Positions 43,439 to 52,470 of a DNA stretch of 64,000 nt are shown here, piece after piece. Each line of letters opens with the position of its first letter. The first letter of the stretch is position 1. Source of the DNA: Rhodospirillales bacterium (GTDB taxonomy: Bacteria; Pseudomonadota; Alphaproteobacteria; Rhodospirillales; Defluviicoccaceae); assembly GCA_016712595.1 (NCBI GenBank), contig JADJQT010000001.1, forward strand, positions 248,001 to 312,000, read 5' to 3'. The translations under genes were made by a program, and so were the position numbers. The notes below the pieces were generated by a model. The model made no database searches. It was not told the DNA's origin and saw only the letters and a list, made by a program, of their open reading frames with translations.

Positions 43439-43631
43439 ATCAGAGATGGTTTTCGCCCAACTTACGTGCCTGCAGTGTGAGGCCTTCCCCTCACCCTATC
43501 AAGGGCGGTGGTTAATTTAAAATGGTCTCGTTTCCGCCGTCAAACCTCGACCATCAGAATTTTGTCGTTTTTTCCTCGGCGGGTGCCTCGGCTTGAGCCA
43601 ATCCACAACAACAGTTGCGCCGATCCACAAA

Positions 43632-44882
43632 CTAACTGTTCATCGCTTCGAAAAATTCAGCGTTTGTCTTGGAGTTGCGCAGCTTGTCAATAAGAAACTC
43701 CATGGCATCGACCACACCCATCGGCATCAGCACGCGCCTCAATACCCACATCTTGGAAAGAGTAGCCTTGTCGACGAGCAGTTCCTCTTTCCGTGTGCCG
43801 GATTTCGTAATATCGATCGACGGCCATGTCCGCTTGTCTGCCAGCTTCCGATCGAGAATGATCTCCGAATTACCGGTTCCCTTGAACTCTTCAAAAATCA
43901 CTTCATCCATCCGCGAACCCGTATCGATCAACGCGGTCGAAATGATCGTCAGCGATCCGCCTTCCTCGATGTTTCTTGCCGCGCCAAAAAAGCGCTTTGG
44001 CCGCTGCAGCGCGTTCGCATCGACGCCGCCGGTCAAGACCTTGCCCGATGACGGAACAACCGTGTTGTAAGCCCGGGCCAGTCGCGTGATCGAGTCCAGC
44101 AAAATCACCACGTCGCGCTTGTGCTCGACCAGCCGCTTCGCCTTTTCGATCACCATTTCAGCGACTTGCACGTGCCGCGCCGCAGGCTCATCGAAGGTAG
44201 AACTGACAACCTCACCCTTGACCGATCGTGCCATGTCGGTCACCTCTTCCGGGCGCTCATCGATGAGCAATACGATCAGATAGCATTCCGGATGGTTAGC
44301 GGCGACCGAGTGGGCGATATTCTGCAACATCACCGTTTTACCGGTTCGCGGTGGCGCGACGATCAGGGCGCGCTGCCCCTTGCCGATGGGCGTGATCAAA
44401 TCAATCACCCGTGAGGTGATATCCTTGATCTGACCCACTTCCATGGACATCCGGTCCTGCGGATAAAGCGGCGTCAGGTTGTCAAAATTTATCCGGTGCC
44501 GGACTTCGATCGGATCGGCAAAATTGATGCTGGTTACGCGCAACAGGGCGAAATAGCGCTCTCCGTCCTTGGGTGAGCGGATTTCCCCTTCCACCGTGTC
44601 TCCTGTCCGCAGTCCGAAGCGGCGGACCTGGCTCGGGCTGACATAAATATCATCGGGCCCCGGCAGATAGTTCGCCTCAGGCGAACGCAGAAAACCAAAA
44701 CCGTCCTGCAATACTTCGAGGACGCCGTCGCCAAAGATCGGCTGATCGTTTTCAGCGAGTTGCTTGAGGATTGCAAACATCATCTCCTGCTTGCGCAGGG
44801 AACTGGCGTTTTCAATCCGCAGTTCTTCCGCATAGCTCAACAACTCGGCCGGCGGCTTGGCCTTGAGTTCCTTAAGGTTCAT
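43632..44882 (-). CDS. rho: Transcription termination factor Rho
   Basis: 416 residues from the ATG at 44882 (MNLKELKAKPPAELLSYAEE). The RNA-binding cold-shock-like domain has FGDGVLEVLQDGFGFLRSPE. The ATPase has the P-loop PPRTGKT and Walker B DVVILLDSITRLARAY, with the Q-loop NTVVPSSGKVLTGGVD. An in-frame start at 44909 is less likely. Rho hexamers end transcription of many units here, so few U-tract hairpins are expected. It is upstream of hemJ in the leftward origin-flanking series. Confidence 0.98.
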   Translation of the reverse strand: MNLKELKAKPPAELLSYAEELRIENASSLRKQEMMFAILKQLAENDQPIFGDGVLEVLQDGFGFLRSPEANYLPGPDDIYVSPSQVRRFGLRTGDTVEGEIRSPKDGERYFALLRVTSINFADPIEVRHRINFDNLTPLYPQDRMSMEVGQIKDITSRVIDLITPIGKGQRALIVAPPRTGKTVMLQNIAHSVAANHPECYLIVLLIDERPEEVTDMARSVKGEVVSSTFDEPAARHVQVAEMVIEKAKRLVEHKRDVVILLDSITRLARAYNTVVPSSGKVLTGGVDANALQRPKRFFGAARNIEEGGSLTIISTALIDTGSRMDEVIFEEFKGTGNSEIILDRKLADKRTWPSIDITKSGTRKEELLVDKATLSKMWVLRRVLMPMGVVDAMEFLIDKLRNSKTNAEFFEAMNS

Positions 44883-45123
44883 TGGTGGATCGCGACTCCG
44901 AAATGACAACGCAAGCCAGAGATTGGCGGAGGGATTCCCTGAGATCCGACCGGGTCACCGCGGTGACCCATCTACAACGCCGACGCTTTCGCCGAGCGAA
45001 CAGTGGGCGACGCTCTCTGGACCTTCGAAAAGAGGGAGTGAGAAATTCGTATGACTTGCTTTCACAATGCGGCATTGCACCGCACTTTGTCAAACTCAGA
45101 TTTTGTCGCGCATCCGCCCAAAC

Positions 45124-45558
45124 CTAAAAGGGTCGGACGACGGCCAGAACGACGATCCCGATCATCAGCACGGTGGGAACCTCGTTCATGAGGCGATAAT
45201 AGCGAGCCGACCGGCGGTTTCGATCCGCAGCAAAATCGCGGCGCCACTTGGCCATCATGCCGTGCATCGCAGCAAGCACGAGAACAAGCGCGATTTTCGC
45301 GTGCAGCCAGCCCTGCGACCAAGCACCGGCACCCATTTCGACGATGAGCCAAATCCCGAAAACGAAGGATGTGACCATTGCCGGGTTCATGATGAAACGG
45401 AGCAAGCGGCGCTCCATGACCTTGAACGTCTCGGATGCCGGAGATCCCACCGGCTGGGCGCAGTGATAAACAAACAGACGCGGCAAGTAGAGCAACCCAG
45501 CCATCCACGAGATCACGCTGATCACGTGCAGTGCCTTGATCCACAGGTAAATGTCCAC
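45124..45558 (-). CDS. hemJ: Protoporphyrinogen IX oxidase HemJ
   Basis: 144 residues with four membrane segments, opening MDIYLWIKALHVISVISWMA. HemJ oxidises protoporphyrinogen IX to protoporphyrin IX in organisms without HemG or HemY. Conserved His are in ALHVISVISWMAG and HAKIALVLVLAAMHGMMAK, and the family Asn-Glu is in RLMNEVPT. It lies 18 bases after hemH, in an operon hemE-hemH-hemJ. Confidence 0.9.
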   Translation of the reverse strand: MDIYLWIKALHVISVISWMAGLLYLPRLFVYHCAQPVGSPASETFKVMERRLLRFIMNPAMVTSFVFGIWLIVEMGAGAWSQGWLHAKIALVLVLAAMHGMMAKWRRDFAADRNRRSARYYRLMNEVPTVLMIGIVVLAVVRPF

Positions 45559-45576
45559 GATTTCCGTCCCTAGTCG

Positions 45577-46647
45577 TTAGGATCGTCCGAAGCGCCTGAC
45601 ACCACACCCAGCAAAAACTTTGGCGCATGAATCGCCGCATTGAGCGACAATGCGCACGGCCCCAGGATCAGTCGGTGCCGCGGCCGTTTCCACCAGATCG
45701 GCAAGCCCGGCAATGAATTCGCGCGAAGTGCCCACGGTCGCGACGCGCAGATAACGGGGCACCTTCAATTCATCGGCCCGCCGGCGATATTCGATGTCAA
45801 GTTCGACCAGCGTTTCGGAATGTTCAGAGACAAACGCCACGGGTACGACCACGACCGCCACCCGATCGTTGGCAGCGCGGACTAGTTCCTCGTCGATCGA
45901 TGGACCGATCCACTTCAGTGGTCCGACCCTGCTTTGATAGCAAATCGCGTGATCCGCCCCGTCGCGCCGCAATCGCTCTGATAAGCGTTCAACGACCTGC
46001 GCCGTGGTCTGCTCGACATGCCCCTGGTACGGATCGCCGCGGGCAATAACCCGCTTCGGCAAGCCATGCGCCGAAAACAGCAAACGATAGCGCCCGTCGA
46101 GCCCGCCATCGTCGAGGGTCCGCGTAATCTCTCGCGCCATGGCATCAGCCAGACCTGCGAGCATCGGATAGCAGCAGACGATCGCGCTCGTATTTGAGAT
46201 CCCAGCCCTTTCCGCCGCCACCGACCATGCATCGAAGGCGGACGCGGTCGTCGTCGTCGAGAACTGCGGATAAAGCGGGAGAAGAACAATGCGCCGGGCT
46301 GCGAAATCCGCGACATCCCGCGCAACCTCCTCGGCCATTGGATGCCAATACCGCATGCAAACGAACACCCGCGCCTCATGATCCCGCTCGACCAGCAGAG
46401 TCTCGAGGGCATTTGCCTGGTCGATCGTAAGCGGCAACAGCGGTGAGGCTCCGCCGAGCTGCGCATAAATATGCGCTGCCACCTTTGCCCGGCGGCGGGC
46501 GAGCAGAGAGGCCAATCGTCTGCGGAGGATAGACGGTACACCAATAATCGCTTTATCGTTGAAAAGATTAAATAAAAACGGCTCAACCGCGGACGGACGA
46601 TCAGGACCGCCGAGATTGAACACGATTACCGCCAGGCGGTCATGCAC
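45577..46647 (-). CDS. hemH: Ferrochelatase
   Basis: 356 residues. It inserts ferrous iron into protoporphyrin IX in the last step of heme synthesis. Motifs include VFNLGGPDRP, MRYWHPMAEE, LLPLYPQFSTTTTAS, LLFSAHGLPKRVI with the catalytic His, and CYQSRVGPLKWIGPS. The GTG at 46647 overlaps the hemE stop by eight bases; an in-frame upstream frame reaches into hemE and is not credible. The extreme C-terminus has several Cys (QCGDSCAKVFAGCG) that resemble cluster ligands seen in some ferrochelatases. Confidence 0.95.
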   Translation of the reverse strand: MHDRLAVIVFNLGGPDRPSAVEPFLFNLFNDKAIIGVPSILRRRLASLLARRRAKVAAHIYAQLGGASPLLPLTIDQANALETLLVERDHEARVFVCMRYWHPMAEEVARDVADFAARRIVLLPLYPQFSTTTTASAFDAWSVAAERAGISNTSAIVCCYPMLAGLADAMAREITRTLDDGGLDGRYRLLFSAHGLPKRVIARGDPYQGHVEQTTAQVVERLSERLRRDGADHAICYQSRVGPLKWIGPSIDEELVRAANDRVAVVVVPVAFVSEHSETLVELDIEYRRRADELKVPRYLRVATVGTSREFIAGLADLVETAAAPTDPGAVRIVAQCGDSCAKVFAGCGVRRFGRS

Positions 46648-47716
46648 CGGCCGTGACCCCCTGGTAGCCGAGGATTCGCTCGACGACGAGTTCGAGGTGC
46701 TGGGGCGGCGTATCCGGCAGAATCCCGTGGCCGAGATTAAACACGAACGGGCCCTCGCCCAGAGCGGCGAGAATGCGGTCAGTCGCCGCGCACAGGTTCT
46801 CGCCACCGACCCTCAGCAACTGGTTGTCGAGATTGCCCTGAACGGCACAGCGCGTTTGCAATTGCGTATGTATCCAGTGCACAGGAACACCAGAATCGCA
46901 ACCGACACAGTCGACGCCGGACATCTCGGCGTAGTCGGCGTAGAGAACACCACACCCGCGCGGAAAGCCAATGATCGGCACCTGCGGATGGCGCACGGAC
47001 AGCGCCTCGACAATCTGCGCCGTCGGCGCGGCTACCCATGTCATGAACTCTTCCGCCGCCAGCAGGCCCGCCCAACTGTCAAACAGTTGTATCGCCTCGG
47101 CCCCGCAGTCGATTTGGCGATCAAGATAGACGATGGTCGCATCGACCAAGCTCGCGATCAGCTTGGCGAAGCTCGCGGGATTTCGGTACGCCCATTGCCG
47201 GGCGCGGCTGCCGTCGGTTCCGCCGCGCCCTTCGATCATGTAGAGCGCAACGGTCCAGGGCGCCCCGGCAAATCCGATCAAGGCGACGTCGGCGGGAAGG
47301 GCACGAGTGATCCCGCGGACAGTTTCAAACACTGGCGCGAGGTGCTCCTCGACCCGTTCTGGTGTCAGACGAGCGATATCCTCCTCGCATCGCAGAGGCT
47401 CAAGCACCGGTCCCTGACCTTCGACGAAACGCACGCCGCTGCCGAGCGCGTCGGCAATCACCAAAATATCACTGAAAAGAATTGCCGCGTCCGGAGAAAA
47501 CCGTCGCAACGGCTGCATCGTCGCTTCGATGGCCAGCTCAGGTGTATAGCAAAATTTTAGAAAATCAGTTTCTTGTCTTCTAAGCTGTTGATATTCCGGC
47601 AAATAACGGCCGGCCTGACGCATGAACCAGAACGGTGGCCGGGCGCAAGCTTGCCCGCGTAACGCTTGAATCAGCCTTTTTGCTTTAACCTGATCGATAA
47701 TGTTGGGATTTTTCAT
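46640..47716 (-). CDS. hemE: Uroporphyrinogen decarboxylase
   Basis: 358 residues. It removes four carboxyl groups from uroporphyrinogen III. Motifs include PPFWFMRQAGRYLPEYQQLR (signature) and GFAGAPWTVALYMIEGRGG. The ATG at 47716 starts MKNPNIIDQVKAKRLIQALR. A GTG nine bases earlier is in frame. It is the first gene of the leftward heme operon and borders the proposed origin. Confidence 0.97.
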   Translation of the reverse strand: MKNPNIIDQVKAKRLIQALRGQACARPPFWFMRQAGRYLPEYQQLRRQETDFLKFCYTPELAIEATMQPLRRFSPDAAILFSDILVIADALGSGVRFVEGQGPVLEPLRCEEDIARLTPERVEEHLAPVFETVRGITRALPADVALIGFAGAPWTVALYMIEGRGGTDGSRARQWAYRNPASFAKLIASLVDATIVYLDRQIDCGAEAIQLFDSWAGLLAAEEFMTWVAAPTAQIVEALSVRHPQVPIIGFPRGCGVLYADYAEMSGVDCVGCDSGVPVHWIHTQLQTRCAVQGNLDNQLLRVGGENLCAATDRILAALGEGPFVFNLGHGILPDTPPQHLELVVERILGYQGVTAGA

Positions 47717-48171
47717 CGGCAACACCGCACCTTTTCCCTCTTCATCCTTAAAAAAGAGAATCTATGAATGGGGGTAGTAGTTGTGCCGTGAGAAACGGGG
47801 ATTGTCATATGTCCCCACGCTATCCCCATCCCGGCGCCCGACGCAACCGGATCGCCGTTATCGAGGAGCGATACCGTGGATAAACGAAAGCGGACGCGCA
47901 CAGCGCACGGAAAGGGCGAGCCTTTTTTTGCATCCTGGTTACGGTTATCAAGGGCACAGTTTTGTCGTTCATGCCGTAGTCGTCCCCCGTCCTGGCTCCC
48001 TGTGGGCCGATCGTCCCCCGCGTTTTTGCCTGTGGATGCGAACCGGCTCTGCGTGCATCGTTCGAGGTCGACGAAAAACACCCACCGTTCATCCTCCGCT
48101 CATCCCCAGGCTCACCTGTGGACAAAAAGCGCCAGGCAGCTGATGACGGGAACCTTCGCGATGTCCTGGCG
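47717..48171. other. Proposed chromosomal origin of replication (oriC)
   Basis: 455 bases between hemE and maf, the place of the origin in Caulobacter and other Alphaproteobacteria. Candidate DnaA boxes against TGTGGATAA or its complement: CGTGGATAA at 47875-47883 (8 of 9), TGTGGACAA at 48117-48125 (8 of 9), TGTGGATGC at 48031-48039 (7 of 9), CTATCCCCA at 47820-47828 and TCATCCCCA at 48100-48108 (7 of 9). T-rich stretches at 47921-47928 and 48022-48027 could be part of an unwinding element. I saw no TTAA-N7-TTAA CtrA site. Genes flee on both sides, hemE left and maf right. Confidence 0.75.
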
Positions 48172-48786
48172 ATGATCGCGCCCTGCGATGCCAAGGTTGT
48201 GCTGCTGGCGTCCGCCAGTGTCACGCGTGCGCAGATTCTTCAAAATGCCGGCGTTGCCTTCGAGGTGGATCATGCCCGTATCGACGAGGGCGCGATCAAA
48301 ATCGCCTGTCAAGCCGGCGCGGTGCCGGTTGAGGAGGCGGCCGTTCGCCTCGCTGAGGCCAAGGCGATCGAGGTTGCGAGCCGTCATCCAAATCGCTTGG
48401 TCATCGGTGCCGATCAGTTGCTGGTTGGCGAGGCGGGCTGGTGCGATAAGCCGCAGACACGGCAAGCCGCACGGGCGACGCTCGAGAGTCTGCGCGGCGG
48501 CGAGCATCGTTTGGTGAGCGGTGTTGTCGTGGCAATCGACGCTACTGTCGTTTGGACGTACGTGGACGTCGCAACGCTTTCCATGCGCGATTACAGCGCG
48601 TCGTTCATCGATTGGTATCTTGACAGCATGCAGCCCGCCGACCTGCAGGTTGTTGGGGCCTGCCGGCTTGAAGGGCTCGGTGTGCAGGCCTTGGCACGCA
48701 TCGAAGGCGATTATTTCACCATTCTGGGGCTTCCCTTATTGCCCCTGCTCGATTTTTTGCGCAGCCGAGGCATCGTTCCACGATGA
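48172..48786 (+). CDS. maf: Maf-family nucleotide pyrophosphatase
   Basis: 204 residues. Maf proteins hydrolyse modified or non-canonical NTPs. Motifs: VVLLASASVTRAQILQNAGV at the N-terminus, IGADQLLV, and the C-terminal GACRLEGLGVQALARIEGDY. The frame opens upstream at a GTG at 48118, but that codon lies in a candidate DnaA box and the family sequence starts at the ATG at 48172 (MIAPCDAKVV). It overlaps aroE by four bases and is the first rightward gene past the proposed origin. Confidence 0.9.
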   Translation: MIAPCDAKVVLLASASVTRAQILQNAGVAFEVDHARIDEGAIKIACQAGAVPVEEAAVRLAEAKAIEVASRHPNRLVIGADQLLVGEAGWCDKPQTRQAARATLESLRGGEHRLVSGVVVAIDATVVWTYVDVATLSMRDYSASFIDWYLDSMQPADLQVVGACRLEGLGVQALARIEGDYFTILGLPLLPLLDFLRSRGIVPR

Positions 48787-49697
48787 GTGACGGAACCACG
48801 AGTTTGGAGACACGAAGCGAAGAATCCCAACGCGGAACGCGTCGGGAAGTGCCTCAGCGCGGAACGCGACTTGCCGGCGTTATCGGCTGGCCGATCGATC
48901 ATTCCCTTTCGCCGCGATTGCATGGATTCTGGCTGAAGGCATACGGAATCGATGGTGCTTATATCCCGATGGCCGTGCGGGCGGAGGATCTCGCCGAGGC
49001 GCTGGCGGCGTTACCAAAACTTGGGTTTCGCGGCGTGAATATCACCGTTCCGCACAAGGAGAGGGCGTTGCGCCTCGTGCATGCGGCCACATCCGTAGCC
49101 CGGCGCATCGGCGCGGTGAATACGATTTGGATCGATGCGGACGGCAAGTTAACCGGTGATAATTCCGATGCCTTCGGATTTCTCGAGAATTTGCGTGAGA
49201 GCGTACCGGGCTGGGAAGCTGAACGGCGAGCATCAGTCGTCCTCGGCGCCGGCGGCGCGGCTCGGGCGGTGACGTTCGCGCTGCATGATTGCGGTGCGCC
49301 GGAAATTCGCATCGTCAACCGATCGTTCGATCGCAGCCAGCAGCTTGCAAACGATATCGGCAGCACAGCGCGCCCGGTGCCCTGGGCGGAGCGAGCCGCG
49401 GCGCTTGACGGCGCGGGCCTTCTCGTCAATGCAACCGTTCTGGGGATGCGTAACCATGCGCCGCTTGATCTTGATCTTTCGCTACTCCCACGCGATGCCG
49501 TCGTTTATGACATCGTCTATGTGCCATTGCGAACGCCTCTGCTTGTTGCGGGCGAACAGCGCGGCAATCCCGTCGTCGGCGGGTTGGGCATGCTCTTGCA
49601 TCAGGCCCGTCCGGGCTTTTCTGCCTGGTTCGGGCGAATGCCCGACGTCACGGCGGATCTGCGCGCGCTGCTGACAGAAGGCGTCTTGAGCCGATGA
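48783..49697 (+). CDS. aroE: Shikimate dehydrogenase
   Basis: 304 residues; usual AroE is ~270-290. It reduces 3-dehydroshikimate with NADPH in the aromatic amino acid pathway. Motifs: VIGWPIDHSLSPRLHGFWLK, VNITVPHKERAL with catalytic Lys, NTIWIDADGKLTGDNSDAFG, and VVLGAGGAARAVTFAL. The N-terminus has ~25 extra residues with two near-identical QRGTR units, coded by similar AACGCGGAACGCG sequences. It starts within the maf stop (ATGA). Confidence 0.95.
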   Translation: MSDGTTSLETRSEESQRGTRREVPQRGTRLAGVIGWPIDHSLSPRLHGFWLKAYGIDGAYIPMAVRAEDLAEALAALPKLGFRGVNITVPHKERALRLVHAATSVARRIGAVNTIWIDADGKLTGDNSDAFGFLENLRESVPGWEAERRASVVLGAGGAARAVTFALHDCGAPEIRIVNRSFDRSQQLANDIGSTARPVPWAERAAALDGAGLLVNATVLGMRNHAPLDLDLSLLPRDAVVYDIVYVPLRTPLLVAGEQRGNPVVGGLGMLLHQARPGFSAWFGRMPDVTADLRALLTEGVLSR

Positions 49698-50302
49698 TTA
49701 TCCTCGGCCTCACTGGGTCCATCGCGATGGGAAAGAGCACGGCCGCCGGAATGTTTCGCCGGCTCGGAATCCCGGTCCATGATGCGGATCAGGCGGTTCA
49801 TCGTCTATTGGCAGCGCGCGGGGCTGCCGTGCCGCTAGTCGAACGCGCCTTTCCGGGCGTGGTTGATTGTGGCGCGATCGACCGCAAACGCCTGGGCGCG
49901 CGCGTCTTCGGCGACGACCGGGCGCTGAGATTGCTCGAGCGCATCTTGCATCCGCTGGTCGCCCGCGAGCGCGAGCACTTTCTCGGCCAGGCGAGACGGC
50001 AGCGGCGATCCCTTGTCGTTCTGGATATTCCGCTTCTCTACGAAACCGGCGCCGAGACCTTGTGTGACGCGGTTGTGGTCGTGTCCGCGCCGCAGTTCTT
50101 GCAGCTTACGCGCCTGCTGCAGCGCTCGAACATGACCCGGGAGCGGATCGCGGCAATCACGGCCCGACAGATGCCTGACGCGCAGAAGCGCCGACGCGCC
50201 GATTTCGTCATTCCATCCGGCCTCGGACGGGCCCCGACCTTCAAGGCGATCCGCCGGATTACCGAGCACCTGCGCGAGCGGCCTCGGGAGGCGGGTCCAT
50301 GA
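49694..50302 (+). CDS. coaE: Dephospho-CoA kinase
   Basis: 202 residues; final step of CoA synthesis. P-loop GLTGSIAMGKSTAAGM at the N-terminus, then the substrate region VHDADQAVHRLL and a lid/LVVLDIPLLYETGAE pattern. The ATG overlaps the aroE stop by four bases, giving a coupled maf-aroE-coaE unit. Confidence 0.95.
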   Translation: MIILGLTGSIAMGKSTAAGMFRRLGIPVHDADQAVHRLLAARGAAVPLVERAFPGVVDCGAIDRKRLGARVFGDDRALRLLERILHPLVAREREHFLGQARRQRRSLVVLDIPLLYETGAETLCDAVVVVSAPQFLQLTRLLQRSNMTRERIAAITARQMPDAQKRRRADFVIPSGLGRAPTFKAIRRITEHLRERPREAGP

Positions 50303-50339
50303 CGGGCATCGCGGGCTTGACGCCCCGCCTTTGCTGTAG

Positions 50340-50418
50340 GTCAGACGGGTGAGTCATACTTGTGTTTCGATATATATGAGATATTGACCCGTAATATCGC
50401 AAGATATAGATATTTCAT
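50340..50418 (+). promoter_or_regulatory. AT-rich leader before dnaQ
   Basis: The 79 bases before dnaQ are markedly AT-rich compared with the surrounding genes (for example GATATATATGAGATATTGAC). A promoter here is likely but I cannot assign exact boxes. Confidence 0.4.
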
Positions 50419-51147
50419 ATGAGAGAAGTTGTGCTCGATACTGAAACGACCGGGCTCAGCCCCACCGACGGTCACCGCATCGTTGAGATCGGTTGCGTCG
50501 AATTGCTGAATCACGTCCCGACGGGCAGGGACTATCATCGCTACGTCAACCCCGAGCGCAGCATGCCGAGCGAAGCCTTCGCCGTACATGGACTGTCGAC
50601 GGATTTTCTCGCTGATAAGCCGACCTTTGCTGAAATCGCGAGCGAATTCTGTGAGTTCCTCGCGGACTCACCCTTGGTCATTCATAATGCCGCATTTGAT
50701 CTCGGCTTTATCAATGCCGAGTTTGTTCGGCTCGAAATGCCGGCGTTGTCGGCGGAACGAGCCACCGATACGGTAAAGATGGCCCGTCAGAGGTTTCCGG
50801 GAGCACCGGCAAACCTCGATGCCCTGTGTCGGCGGTTCCAGATCGATATCAGCGATCGGGCGCTGCACGGCGCCCTTAAGGATGCGCAGCTTCTGGCAAG
50901 CGTCTATCTCGAATTGCTCGGCGGGCGCGAACCGGGCTTGAGTCTCGTTTCGAGCACGACGCGGCGACTGACGGGAATGGAGACGAGCGAGTGGATTGCT
51001 CGATTGGTTTTTCCGAACGAAGACGAGGAAGCCGCTCACCAGGCATTTGTCGGGCGGATACCTGACGCCCTCTGGCGCGAAGCCCGGGCGGCGTCGCCAG
51101 CGACGACCGCCCGCCCCAGACAGGGGAAGAAAAACTCGATCGTCTGA
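50419..51147 (+). CDS. dnaQ: DNA polymerase III epsilon (proofreading) subunit
   Basis: 242 residues. The 3'-5' exonuclease has motif I VLDTETTGLSPTDGHRIVEIG, motif II around HNAAFDLGFIN and motif III HGALKDAQLLASVYLELLGG. It proofreads with the alpha subunit DnaE. A C-terminal extension carries a clamp or alpha-binding region. It is 116 bases after coaE and converges with secB. Confidence 0.95.
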   Translation: MREVVLDTETTGLSPTDGHRIVEIGCVELLNHVPTGRDYHRYVNPERSMPSEAFAVHGLSTDFLADKPTFAEIASEFCEFLADSPLVIHNAAFDLGFINAEFVRLEMPALSAERATDTVKMARQRFPGAPANLDALCRRFQIDISDRALHGALKDAQLLASVYLELLGGREPGLSLVSSTTRRLTGMETSEWIARLVFPNEDEEAAHQAFVGRIPDALWREARAASPATTARPRQGKKNSIV

Positions 51148-51150
51148 ACG

Positions 51151-51684
51151 TCAGGCGGTCATGGTCGGCAGGATTTCGGGGTTCTGTCCTTCCTGCTGCT
51201 GCTTGACGTAAAGGGCAGCAAAATCGACCGGACCCAGCATCAATGGCAGAAATCCGCCGCTCATTGTTGTCGATGCCAGGATCTGGCGCGCGAACGGAAA
51301 CAGCATCCGCGGACATTCGATGAGAAGAACGGGCCGGACGTCCTGTGGCTGGACGTTGATGGTGAATACGCCGCCGTAAGAGAGTTCGAGAATAAAGGCG
51401 ACTTGTTCCGCGGACTTGCAATCGGCGCGGATTTCGAGCATGACCTCGAATATGTGAGCATCCACGTCCAGTGGCTTGGCCTGCACGTCCACTTTAATGG
51501 CGATTTCTGGTGGACGCTGCTGCATCTGCGCGAAGATTGCCGGAGCCGCAGGGACTTCGAACGAGAGGTCCTTGACGTACTGAGCGTTGATGACCAGCGG
51601 CGGCCGAGGTTCGGCTTGGGTCGTCGCGTCTTGCTTACCATTGCCGTTCGCTGTCCGCAGTCCGTCGGTTTGGGGCTCGGTCAT
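51151..51684 (-). CDS. secB: Protein-export chaperone SecB
   Basis: 177 residues from the ATG at 51684. SecB tetramers hold preproteins for SecA. Typical parts are VINAQYVKDLSFEVPAAPAI, IKVDVQAKPLDVDAHIFEV and VLLIECPRMLFPFARQIL. A GTG at 51696 is in frame and has AGGA closely upstream, so the true start may be four residues earlier. It is convergent with dnaQ and nearly abuts it. Confidence 0.93.
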   Translation of the reverse strand: MTEPQTDGLRTANGNGKQDATTQAEPRPPLVINAQYVKDLSFEVPAAPAIFAQMQQRPPEIAIKVDVQAKPLDVDAHIFEVMLEIRADCKSAEQVAFILELSYGGVFTINVQPQDVRPVLLIECPRMLFPFARQILASTTMSGGFLPLMLGPVDFAALYVKQQQEGQNPEILPTMTA

Positions 51685-51723
51685 GATGCCGTTCACTTCG
51701 TCCTGTTTCGTCGCGCGGACCTA

Positions 51724-52314
51724 TCATGGATCGTCTGAACGGACAACCTCGGGTCCGCTGGTTCCATCCGCCGGTTTCCAAGGTGAGGGGGGACGATGGG
51801 TCGGTGCCTTACGCGGATCACCCTCGTTACTGTTTTGCGGAGAGGGACCATCTTCTTCGGATGGATTGACACGGACATAATCGCCGTCGATCACCGGGCC
51901 CGTGGCCGGACCGTTTGGCCCGTTCCCGTCCGGTGTGATTGTCCAAACCGCCACGCGGCCGGAGCGTTGGATACTCCGGTCAATCCATCGCCACAAACCT
52001 GAGCGAATCAAGGGAAACAACAGCATCAGGCCAAGGCCGTCGGAAACGAAGCCGGGGAAGATCAAAAGCAGCCCGCCAATGATCACGCAGGCCCCATCGA
52101 ACATCTCGCGGGCGGGCGGTTTACCGGCAGCGAGGGTTTCCTGCGCCTGACGCAGAATTGAAAAGCCTTGCAGGCGCATGAGCGCGCTGCCGGCCACCAC
52201 GGAGGCGAATAATAGGGCAATGGTAGGGCCCGTCCCAATGAAGCCACCCACCTCTATCAGGGAGGCGATATCAAGGATTGGCAATCCGATCAGAAACAAG
52301 ATCATCAGGGGCAT
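51724..52314 (-). CDS. fxsA: FxsA family membrane protein
   Basis: 196 residues. The N-terminal half has three to four membrane segments (MPLMILFLIGLPILDIASLI, GTGPTIALLFASVVAGSALM, GACVIIGGLLLIFPGFVSDG) typical of FxsA, and the C-terminal half is an acidic, Pro-rich tail. FxsA limits phage-type exclusion in E. coli, but its general role is unknown. It is adjacent to secB with a short gap and is in the usual position. Confidence 0.88.
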   Translation of the reverse strand: MPLMILFLIGLPILDIASLIEVGGFIGTGPTIALLFASVVAGSALMRLQGFSILRQAQETLAAGKPPAREMFDGACVIIGGLLLIFPGFVSDGLGLMLLFPLIRSGLWRWIDRSIQRSGRVAVWTITPDGNGPNGPATGPVIDGDYVRVNPSEEDGPSPQNSNEGDPRKAPTHRPPSPWKPADGTSGPEVVRSDDP

Positions 52315-52470
52315 GCTTGCTCATCCCGCCTTACAGCCTTACATCCACCCTATCGCGTTTCCGGATTTGCCGAACCCAACTGGACCGAGCGCGGGCGAAC
52401 CGGTAACGTAAGGGAAAGTAGAACACGAACCGACAGTCCGGATCAGCATTCAAGCACGCGACAGATCGCA

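Noticed and set aside
48118..48171. Longer maf start at the GTG at 48118
   Set aside because: The codon is within a candidate DnaA box and the Maf family begins at the later ATG.
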